5,380 nt of DNA from JBMNNU01 sp050942695 (GTDB taxonomy: Bacteria > Chloroflexota > UBA6077). Below the pieces are notes generated by a model, which was given only the letters and a program-made list of their open reading frames with translations, made no database searches and had not been told where the DNA came from. Positions within the stretch are counted from its first letter, which is position 1, and each line of letters begins with the position of its first letter. Made by a program: the position numbers and the translations under genes. Positions 1 to 4,929 of the stretch are shown here, in pieces. Location of the stretch: the NCBI GenBank assembly GCA_050942695.1, contig JBMNNU010000228.1, forward strand, positions 1 through 5,380, written 5' to 3'.

Positions 1-1086
1 ACTATCGCGGTGGCTTATGCCCGAGGGAGCGGGGAGCCGACAGTATGGGGGATAGTGCCCAACAAGCCGCAGGCGGTGGCGAAGGTGATGCGCCGGCTTG
101 GCTCCTTCGAGCAGTTGTCTTGCTGCTACGAGGCTGGCCCTTGTGGATATGCCTTGTATCGACAACTGAGGGAGCTAGGGATCGAGTGCCGGGTGGTGGC
201 GCCCTCGCAGATCCCAGTGAAGCCTGGGGATCGGGTGAAGACAGACCGACGGGACGCGCGCAAGTTGGCGAGCCTGCTGCGTAATGGGGACCTTGAGCCC
301 GTTTGGGTGCCGGATGTGGAGCATGAGGGGTTTCGGGAGCTGACTCGGGCGAGGGATGCGGCCAAGCGAGACCTGCAGCGGCATCGGAACCAAGCCACTA
401 AGCTGCTGCTTCGTCTGGGAGTTACCCCTCCTTTTGGGATCAAGAGATGGGGCAAGGCGTACTGGATGTGGATCGAGGCGGTGAAGCTGCCCACAGAAGC
501 CCAAACCCTGGTCTTGGGGGAGTATCTTCGATCGGTGCGCCAGGCAGAAGAGTTGGTTGAGCGAATAGAGCGGGAGATCGAGCAGGCTGTAGCCAAGAGT
601 CCCCTTTCTAAGAGTATTGCCGAACTGCAGGCGCTGCGAGGGGTGAAGCTTATCTCCGCAGCCACCTTGATGGCGGAGTTGGGGGATATCAGGCGCTTTG
701 GTTCCCCCAGGGAGTTAATGAGCTACGCGGGGCTGGTGTGCAGCGAACGAAGCAGCGGGGGCAGCGTGTACCGGGGAAAGTTGACCAAGGCAGGCAATAG
801 CTTGGTGCGATTTGTGGCAGTAGAGGCAGCCCACCACTACCGGCATGTACCGAAGGTGGGGCCAGCTTTGAAGAAGCGCCATGAAGGGCTGAGCGAGGAG
901 GCAAAAGAGATAGCCTGGAAGGCCCAGTGTCGCCTAAACCGGCGGTATCGGAAGATGATGGGCCGGGGAGTGCTGTACCAGAAGGTGGTGACGGCCTTAG
1001 CCAGGGAACTACTTGGGTTCGTCTGGGCTATCGTGCGAGCCGTTAGTAGTAGTCTACCCGCGAAGCAGACGGGCGAGGCCGCCTAG
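1..1086 (+). CDS. IS110-family DEDD transposase, 5' end outside window
   Basis: This is a site-specific recombinase of the IS110 family, which moves its own insertion sequence using a structured guide RNA. The frame is open through base 1. The visible start reads TIAVAYARGSGEP, the usual sequence just after the first catalytic Asp (the D-x-H-K region), so the true start and that Asp lie upstream. The GTG at 10 is probably internal. Numbered from that GTG, the RuvC-like DEDD domain shows YEAGPCGY (Glu41) and KTDRRDA (Asp79, Asp82). A charged helical linker covers about 105-200. The C-terminal Transposase_20 domain (about 205-290) has LQALRGV, the SSGG motif carrying the presumed nucleophilic serine (Ser248 or Ser249), and LTKAGNSLVR. 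The C-terminus (HYRH, IAWKAQCRLNRRYR) is intact up to a TAG stop. No frameshift or internal stop is seen, so the element may be active. Family assignment is firm; the subgroup (IS110 or IS1111) is not. Confidence 0.93.
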   Translation, partial: TIAVAYARGSGEPTVWGIVPNKPQAVAKVMRRLGSFEQLSCCYEAGPCGYALYRQLRELGIECRVVAPSQIPVKPGDRVKTDRRDARKLASLLRNGDLEPVWVPDVEHEGFRELTRARDAAKRDLQRHRNQATKLLLRLGVTPPFGIKRWGKAYWMWIEAVKLPTEAQTLVLGEYLRSVRQAEELVERIEREIEQAVAKSPLSKSIAELQALRGVKLISAATLMAELGDIRRFGSPRELMSYAGLVCSERSSGGSVYRGKLTKAGNSLVRFVAVEAAHHYRHVPKVGPALKKRHEGLSEEAKEIAWKAQCRLNRRYRKMMGRGVLYQKVVTALARELLGFVWAIVRAVSSSLPAKQTGEAA

Positions 1087-1164
1087 CCTTAATCCAAAGG
1101 TTGTGTCGAGAGTCGGCTTGCATAGACGGACGAGAAAGCTGATGGATGCTGGGTTTATCGCTCT

Positions 1165-1247
1165 AGGGGCCATGGTGTCTGGATGAGAGTGGGTGGGATA
1201 AGAAGCTCCTACTCCACGGCCCCTCGGCGTAGCCCTATCCTCCACTC
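1165..1247 (+). other. structured non-coding stretch downstream of transposase
   Basis: Two helices can be drawn by eye. The first pairs 1165-1175 with 1214-1224 (AGGGGCCATGG with CCACGGCCCCT, 10 of 11 positions). The second pairs 1187-1200 with 1236-1247 (GAGTGG and GGGATA with TATCCT and CCACTC, with a 2-nt bulge and one G-T pair). The helices cross each other, so they could form an H-type pseudoknot or be mutually exclusive. No coding sequence is credible here. It may be part of the insertion sequence's RNA or only its 3' untranslated end. Confidence 0.35.
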
Positions 1248-1386
1248 AGGCAAGAAGGATCGATCATAGCTAAGAAGGAAAGAGGGATAAGTAAGGGGAT
1301 TTGACAGCCCTTGGAGGGGATGTAGAAGTTAGCGGACGAGCGCGGCAGCGGTAAGGAGGATCCTCGTCCCGACGCTTGCGCTAAGA

Positions 1387-1485
1387 GCGAGAGCTCGAAC
1401 TCGCGATTGTAGACCGAGGCAGCTCCAGACGGACTGATAGCATGCGGATAACCAAACCCGCGAATACCAGGCTGATGCACCGTCG
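1387..1485 (+). ncRNA. candidate IS110 bridge/seek RNA block
   Basis: IS110-family transposases are guided by a structured RNA encoded in a non-coding end of the element, with loops that match target and donor DNA. This block lies about 300 bp after the transposase stop on the same strand. By eye it holds a hairpin GCGAG/CTCGC (1387-1391 with 1400-1404). It also holds a nested pair of stems: an outer GACGG/CCGTC (1428-1432 with 1480-1484) around an inner GCGG/CCGC (1444-1447 with 1458-1461) with a loop ATAACCAAAC. The stretch 1411-1485 resembles, from memory only, sequence that recurs behind related transposase genes; I could not verify this. The ends and the strand of the RNA are uncertain. 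Confidence 0.35.
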
Positions 1486-1610
1486 ATGTGGCCCCGCTCC
1501 TCCGCTAGCCTCTGCATCCCGTCAACTCGGGCTGACCAGACTCGATCAAGCAAACCAGTAGCTCGCCAAAACCAAAACAGCACCACTAGCTTGACAGGTC
1601 ACTCCATACC

Positions 1611-1663
1611 AGCGTCGGGGCTCGTCCCCGACGAGGTACCACTCGGGCACAAGGCCCGACGCT
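1611..1663. repeat. two-hairpin palindromic repeat, unit 1 (REP/BIME-like)
   Basis: This 53-bp unit is bounded by inverted AGCGTCGGG (1611-1619) and CCCGACGCT (1655-1663). Inside are two hairpins: an 8-bp perfect stem 1613-1620 with 1626-1633 (CGTCGGGG/CCCCGACG, loop CTCGT), and a 6-bp stem 1641-1646-region TCGGGC with GCCCGA (loop ACAAG). The outer pairing and the two inner hairpins compete for the same bases. The absence of a T-tract argues against a simple terminator. Short palindromes of this type are common intergenic repeats in bacteria. Copy number cannot be seen from this window. Confidence 0.65.
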
Positions 1664-1761
1664 ACAGCTCGTCTGTTACACGATCTGGCTGTTTGTGTGA
1701 GCCATCCCGTACTCAGCGGTGTCCGCCATGTTTCCGGGAAGAGCGATGTCTCCTCATGCAC

Positions 1762-1862
1762 CCGTAGTGCAGGGCGCTCTGCCCTGCAGCCCTCGTTGGT
1801 ATATGCCATCCTGGATAATGCAGGTCAACGTGGACGACAGGGCACAGGGCCCTGGGCTACGG
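1762..1862. repeat. two-hairpin palindromic repeat, unit 2, with imperfect terminal inverted repeats
   Basis: The ends are CCGTAGTGCAGGGC (1762-1775) and, inverted, GCCCTGGGCTACGG (1849-1862), which match at 12 of 14 positions. Each end folds inward into its own hairpin: TGCAGGGC/GCCCTGCA (1768-1775 with 1781-1788, loop GCTCT) at the left, and CAGGGC/GCCCTG (1838-1843 with 1849-1854, loop ACAGG) at the right. The plan is the same as in unit 1, with similar loops but different stem sequence. The 49 bp between the hairpins show no gene. The unit could be a very small non-autonomous element or a REP pair. Confidence 0.6.
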
Positions 1863-1877
1863 ACGCGTGTAGCCCAG
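1852..1877. repeat. 9-bp perfect hairpin at the edge of repeat unit 2
   Basis: CTGGGCTAC (1852-1860) and GTAGCCCAG (1869-1877) pair perfectly across an 8-nt loop. The left arm is the right tip of unit 2 and the right arm repeats that tip in inverted orientation, so it may be the tip of a third, decayed unit facing the other way. It is not followed by a T-tract in either direction, so I do not call it a terminator. Confidence 0.5.
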
Positions 1878-1965
1878 AAACGTGGCGGGCTCCTAGGGCG
1901 CAGGGGTGAGGTTCAAGTCTCCGGAAAAATGCCTGATCTCGACGCTTGGCCATAAATGGGCCAGG

Positions 1966-2170
1966 CTGAGACGCTCAAGGACGCTAAAAGCGTCCTCTCG
2001 ATATGGTCGGTATTAGCCTGGTTATGATCGTTGCCGATTAAACCGTACGTATCCGTCGCGGCCCTAAAGGGCCGGCCTTAACCACCGGTCCGTAGTTAGC
2101 CTGGCCCTTTAGGGCCACGAATCAATAAGAATATTTTCGTAACGATCATTACCGGGCTTGAGCGTCTCAG
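1966..2170. mobile_element. MITE-like element with 14-bp perfect terminal inverted repeats
   Basis: CTGAGACGCTCAAG (1966-1979) and its exact reverse complement CTTGAGCGTCTCAG (2157-2170) bound 205 bp without a gene. The symmetry continues inward. ATGATCGTT at 2024-2032 is matched by AACGATCAT at 2141-2149, extending to 12 of 13. The palindrome GGCCCTAAAGGGCC (2060-2073) is matched by GGCCCTTTAGGGCC (2103-2116). The arms meet near ACCGGT (2084-2089). The left arm carries roughly 40 extra bases, including hairpin AGGACGC/GCGTCCT (1978-1984 with 1990-1996, loop TAAAA). The element is thus a long imperfect palindrome, as expected for a non-autonomous element mobilised in trans. No target duplication is visible, so the exact ends are unproven. 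Confidence 0.65.
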
Positions 2171-2363
2171 ACCGCTGCTTGAGTGGCGGGCGGACGGGCA
2201 CGAAAATGGAGCCCGGAAATGTGGACCGCATCGGGGGGGGAATCCTGGCGCACTGGCGCAGCTTCTGCTAGAGGTTCTCGATGGAATCCCGTACCATAAA
2301 AGGATGGCTGCCTGAAACCCTTCCTGAGGTAACCCACCATACTTAGATGCCTCGGGCCGCTTT

Positions 2364-2370
2364 GAGGAGA
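2364..2370 (+). promoter_or_regulatory. ribosome binding site that favours a TTG start for the exporter
   Basis: GAGGAGA at 2364-2370 puts its GGAG core (2366-2369) 7 nt before a TTG at 2377, ideal spacing. The upstream ATG at 2347 has only a weak, distant TGAGG-like sequence, and starting there would place this strong site inside the coding region. Confidence 0.6.
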
Positions 2371-2376
2371 TATTAC

Positions 2377-3771
2377 TTGGATAGCACGACCAAGCTCGGC
2401 CAGGAGAATATCAGCAGGCTTTTGATCAATTTCTCCATCCCCGCGATCGTCGGGATGCTTGTGATGTCGATGTACAACGTCATCGATAGGGTGTTCATTG
2501 GGAACGCCGTTGGCTACCTCGGCATAGCGGCGATCACCGTGGGTTTCCCCATAATGATCGTCCAGTTCGCCTTCATCGGAATGATCGGCATGGGTGCTAC
2601 AGCCCTCGTCTCCATCAGACTCGGCCAGCAAAGGCGGGAAGAGGCCGAGGCGATTATGGGCAACGCACTGGTGCTCCTCACAGGGCTAGCATTACTGATG
2701 ACGGTGTTGGGGCTGATCTTTATGGATCCCTTGCTGCGCATCTTCGGCGCGAGCGACGAAGCGATGCCCTACGCCAGAACCTTCATACGCATCATCCTCG
2801 GCGCCAGCATCTTCCAGTCGCTCAGCTTCGGGATGAACAACTTCATCAGGGCGGAGGGCAGGCCTAGGACGGCTATGGCTACGATGATCATCGGCTCCGT
2901 CATGAACGTGATCCTCGCACCTATCTTCATCTTCGGTTTCAGGTGGGGTATGGTTGGCGCCGGCCTGGCTACGGCCTTATCGCAGGCGATTTCGGCTGCC
3001 TGGGTGATGTCGCACTTTTTGCTGGGCAGAAGCACGCTGAAGATACGGCGTAAGAACTTCAGGGTGGAGCTAGCGACGACGTGGCAGATGATGGCCCTTG
3101 GGAGTGCTTTCTTCGCCATGCAACTCGCCCAGAGCATCCTGAGCGCCGTTATGAACACAACCCTCGGATACTACGGTGGAGATGTCGCCATTTCCGGCAT
3201 GGGCATAGTCATCAGCCTGATGACGCTGATCATGATGCCGATAGTTGGGATCAACCAGGGCGCCCAGCCGATAATCGGGTACAACTACGGCGCCCAACGA
3301 TACGACAGAGTCAAAGATGCGCTGAAGTACGCGGCCATCGCTGCCACGGCCATCGCCACCGTGGGCTTCGCCCTGATCAGGCTGTTCCCCACCCAGCTCA
3401 TCTCCTTGTTTAATAGCCAGGACGCCGAGTTGATTGCCTTCGGCAGCCATGCCCTTGTCGTGTTCATGACCTTCCTGCCTCTGGTTGGCTTCCAGATAGT
3501 CGGATCTGGCTACTTCCAGGCTGTCGGGAAACCGCGGCAATCGCTGATCCTGAGTCTGTCGAGACAGGTGCTGATCCTTATACCAGCGCTGATCATCCTG
3601 CCGCGCTTCTTCCTGTTGGACGGTATTTTGATGGCCGGGCCGCTCGCCGATCTGGTGGCATCCGCGCTGACTGGGACGTGGCTGTTTTTCGAGCTGCGGG
3701 ACCTCAATAGAAGGCATGCACGGAGCCGCAAAAGCGAGCAACCTCTCAAGTCGCCGGCCGGTATCGAATGA
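2377..3771 (+). CDS. MATE-family multidrug/toxin efflux transporter
   Basis: This is an inner-membrane antiporter of the MATE family (MepA/NorM/DinF group), which exports organic cations or other small molecules in exchange for Na+ or H+. From the TTG the protein has 464 residues, the usual length, and about twelve hydrophobic segments in two halves. The N-terminus (TKLGQENISRLL then FSIPAIVGMLV) is the typical family start. YNVIDRVFIG lies at 33-42 and RAEGRPRTAM at 158-167. The second-half signature GINQGAQPIIGYNYGAQRY is at 291-309, and its counterpart QAVGKPRQSL at 381-390. The tail after 440 is charged and cytoplasmic. I prefer TTG 2377 over ATG 2347 because of the ribosome site and the family start; the ATG would add ten residues without family character. 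The gene converges on the next one with 105 bp between them, and no clear terminator is seen there. Substrate and coupling ion cannot be told. Confidence 0.93.
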   Translation: MDSTTKLGQENISRLLINFSIPAIVGMLVMSMYNVIDRVFIGNAVGYLGIAAITVGFPIMIVQFAFIGMIGMGATALVSIRLGQQRREEAEAIMGNALVLLTGLALLMTVLGLIFMDPLLRIFGASDEAMPYARTFIRIILGASIFQSLSFGMNNFIRAEGRPRTAMATMIIGSVMNVILAPIFIFGFRWGMVGAGLATALSQAISAAWVMSHFLLGRSTLKIRRKNFRVELATTWQMMALGSAFFAMQLAQSILSAVMNTTLGYYGGDVAISGMGIVISLMTLIMMPIVGINQGAQPIIGYNYGAQRYDRVKDALKYAAIAATAIATVGFALIRLFPTQLISLFNSQDAELIAFGSHALVVFMTFLPLVGFQIVGSGYFQAVGKPRQSLILSLSRQVLILIPALIILPRFFLLDGILMAGPLADLVASALTGTWLFFELRDLNRRHARSRKSEQPLKSPAGIE

Positions 3772-3876
3772 TAGGCGCGAGAACGGCGGCTTGCTTTCCG
3801 CTCCTGCCCCGGCTAGCGCATATCGATTACCCAATAAACAAGAATATGCTATGTTCCGTGCCTCAATTAAGGTATA

Positions 3877-4386
3877 TCAGAAACCGAGGAGGTTCCCAAC
3901 CTGGATCACCCCAGTGGAGAGCAGAGTGACGGCGATGCCGGCCAGGATGACGCCAACTGCTATCAGCGGAATGGCTAGACTCAGCCGGATGCCGAATACG
4001 AAGGCCGCGGCAGCACCGGTCCAGGCTCCTGTCATCGGCAGGGGAATCCCCACGAAGATAATAAGCGCAAGGCTTTGATAACGCTCGAAGGTCTCTGTGT
4101 GCCTTCTCCTCGTTCTCTCGAACAGCCAGTTGAAGAACATGTCAAACGGCTTGAGCACGCGCAGAAAGTTGCTCACAGGCTCCAGCAGGGCCACAACCAC
4201 GGCTCCGGCAAAGGCATTGCCCAGGACAGACCAAAAGAAAGCTTCCAAAGGGGACATGCCCAGGCCGAAGATCGCCAGCGGCACCGCACCTCTGAGTTCG
4301 AAAATGGGCGTCATCGCGACGATGAAGGTGATTAGTTGTGGAGGCAGGCCGCCAAGTAGTTCGCTAAATGCTTGGGGGTCGGGCAT
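3877..4386 (-). CDS. COG2426 small multidrug export-like membrane protein (Sm_multidrug_ex)
   Basis: This 169-residue integral membrane protein matches the Sm_multidrug_ex family (PF06695/COG2426). Its name reflects a proposed export role that is poorly supported experimentally, so the substrate is unknown. Seen in the sequence: an amphipathic start (LLGGLPPQL), the hallmark PIFELRGAVP at 27-36, a helix with GNAFAG at 56-61, the basic loop RTRRRH at 91-96, GIPLPMTGAWTG at 113-124, and two closing hydrophobic helices. Both conserved motifs are intact and the length is normal, so the gene looks functional. The start is ATG. The only visible ribosome site is AGAGG (minus-strand reading of 4399-4403), 12 nt upstream, which is rather far and can pair in a small CTCT/AGAG hairpin, suggesting modest translation. 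It converges with the MATE gene and diverges from the DUF4332 gene, so it is probably transcribed alone. Confidence 0.88.
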   Translation of the reverse strand: MPDPQAFSELLGGLPPQLITFIVAMTPIFELRGAVPLAIFGLGMSPLEAFFWSVLGNAFAGAVVVALLEPVSNFLRVLKPFDMFFNWLFERTRRRHTETFERYQSLALIIFVGIPLPMTGAWTGAAAAFVFGIRLSLAIPLIAVGVILAGIAVTLLSTGVIQVGNLLGF

Positions 4387-4627
4387 TGTCTGCAGATACC
4401 TCTAAAAAGAGTTGATCGTTCTAGCCCGTGCTGCGTCGACCTATCCGAACAGCTCTACGGGTTCGGACGACCCCAGGCATTTTGCCATAAAGCTGCAGCC
4501 CCGGCAAGACCAACATCCATCCAAATCATCTGCTCTTTGCGCGCTGTATCAGGGTGCGGGGTCAGCCCAAGAAACCATCTTCAATCATCTATGGATCCTA
4601 AGGATCATAAGATTGGAATATGCGGAT

Positions 4628-4675
4628 TAGTATAAAAATACTATCCTTGACACTGTTATGGGCATAAGCGAGAAT
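4628..4675 (+). promoter_or_regulatory. candidate promoter with adjacent palindrome (operator-like)
   Basis: A consensus -35 box TTGACA lies at 4647-4652. Seventeen bases later GAGAAT (4670-4675) matches the -10 consensus at 4 of 6 positions. Four bases upstream of the -35 is a perfect palindrome with 6-bp arms, TAGTAT-AAAA-ATACTA (4628-4643), a plausible regulator site or UP-like AT-rich element. Transcription from here would give the DUF4332 gene a leader of about 250 nt. The weak -10 keeps confidence low. Confidence 0.35.
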
Positions 4676-4691
4676 ATAGTTGTTCAGCACA

Positions 4692-4713
4692 AAGTCTCCT
4701 TCAAGTCTCCTTC
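4692..4713 (+). repeat. 11-bp perfect tandem repeat (two copies)
   Basis: AAGTCTCCTTC occurs at 4692-4702 and again at 4703-4713 without interruption. It lies just after the candidate promoter, so in the presumed leader. It could be a binding site doublet or slipped replication; nothing distinguishes the two. Confidence 0.6.
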
Positions 4714-4788
4714 GCCGATCTGGTAGCTGTCTGGTCTGAAATGGTCTATCGATGTTAAGTGGAAGTCTTCGTCTGTTTTCCAGCCAAA

Positions 4789-4865
4789 TTGATGGACTTC
4801 TGGATAACGCCGGTTCTTCGGAAAGCCCTGGAGGGTTGCTAGGAGGCTTGGTGGACTTCTGGACA
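4789..4865 (+). repeat. 18-bp imperfect direct repeat spaced by 59 bp
   Basis: Two copies, at 4789-4806 and 4848-4865, share a perfect 12-bp core TGGACTTCTGGA (4793-4804, 4852-4863) with TTG on the left of each. The second ends 64 bp before the DUF4332 start. A start-to-start spacing of 59 bp is not quite a whole number of helical turns (about 5.6), so cooperative binding on one face is not strongly supported. Confidence 0.5.
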
Positions 4866-4915
4866 GGTAGTAAGTTCCGGCTGGCTAGCGACCGAATATC
4901 TTGTAAAAGAAAATT

Positions 4916-4922
4916 GGAGGAG
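4916..4922 (+). promoter_or_regulatory. strong ribosome binding site of the DUF4332 gene
   Basis: GGAGGAG ends 7 nt before the ATG at 4930. This near-perfect Shine-Dalgarno sequence fixes the start and predicts efficient translation. Confidence 0.8.
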
Positions 4923-4929
4923 AGTTAGC

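Larger units (their letters stand above)
1..1490 (+). mobile_element. IS110-family insertion sequence, left end missing, right end approximate
   Basis: The element consists of the transposase gene plus about 400 bp of non-coding sequence with conserved-looking, foldable blocks. IS110-group elements usually lack clear terminal inverted repeats and leave few or no target duplications, so the right boundary cannot be read from one copy. I place it just after the structured block that ends near 1485, as an inference. The left terminus, the first catalytic residue and any upstream RNA lie outside the window. A long non-coding end after the transposase gene is the layout known for the IS1111 subgroup, whereas IS110 proper carries its RNA upstream. 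Confidence 0.5.
1087..2376. other. 1.29-kb gene-free accessory region
   Basis: No convincing gene lies between the transposase stop and the exporter start. The short open frames on both strands are arginine- and serine-rich, lack ribosome sites, overlap one another and coincide with hairpins, so they look like chance frames. The first 400 bp are probably the non-coding end of the insertion sequence, 1611-1877 holds two-hairpin repeats, and 1966-2170 is a MITE-like element. The stretch 2171-2346 is unique sequence with a run of eight G (2233-2240) and a tandem TGGCGCA (2246-2252, 2254-2260). I see no strong -35/-10 pair for the exporter gene in it. Confidence 0.6.
4387..4929. other. 543-bp divergent intergenic region
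   Basis: The region separates the minus-strand membrane gene from the plus-strand DUF4332 gene. Short open frames on the plus strand (about 4372-4635) have no ribosome site and overlap the start of the membrane gene, so I do not accept them. Small palindromes are present: TCCGAAC/GTTCGGA (4444-4450 with 4461-4467), GATCC/GGATC (4594-4598 with 4602-4606) and the A4-centred palindrome at 4628-4643. The right half carries a tandem repeat and a spaced direct repeat. It must hold the promoters of both flanking genes. Only one on the plus strand can be proposed with some support, and no good pair stands out on the minus strand. Confidence 0.6.

Noticed and set aside
1905..1930. A tRNA T-arm-like string (GGTTCAAGTC) at about 1910-1919
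   Set aside because: The flanking bases do not form a proper T stem, and no acceptor, D or anticodon arm can be drawn around it. It may be chance; I cannot support a tRNA or a tRNA-derived attachment site.
1235..1967. Several open frames of 60-95 codons on both strands in the repeat region
   Set aside because: They overlap one another, lack ribosome sites, have compositions typical of GC-rich non-coding DNA and run through hairpins and the presumed end of the insertion sequence.
1600..2170. A CRISPR array
   Set aside because: The repeats are palindromes of different length and sequence without regular spacing or uniform direct repeats, and no cas gene is present.
2233..2240. A run of eight G as a phase-variation tract for the exporter
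   Set aside because: It lies more than 100 bp upstream of the start, outside coding sequence and outside any promoter spacer I can define. It may also be error-prone in sequencing.
2167..2631. A 154-codon open frame on the minus strand at the start of the exporter
   Set aside because: It is antisense to conserved MATE coding sequence, very rich in His, Asp and Glu, and has no family resemblance. It is a shadow of the exporter.
3070..3834. A 254-codon open frame on the minus strand within the exporter
   Set aside because: It is a long shadow frame with low-complexity Gln/Arg/Asp/His-rich composition, opposite a well-conserved transporter.
3772..3876. A bidirectional terminator between the two converging membrane genes
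   Set aside because: Only weak pairings are visible (GCATAT/ATATGC at 3818-3823 and 3844-3849 with a 20-nt loop) and no T-tract follows a stable stem.
4372..4635. Two open frames of 72-87 codons on the plus strand in the divergent intergenic region
   Set aside because: One overlaps the start of the minus-strand membrane gene, neither has a ribosome site, and no recognisable motif is present.
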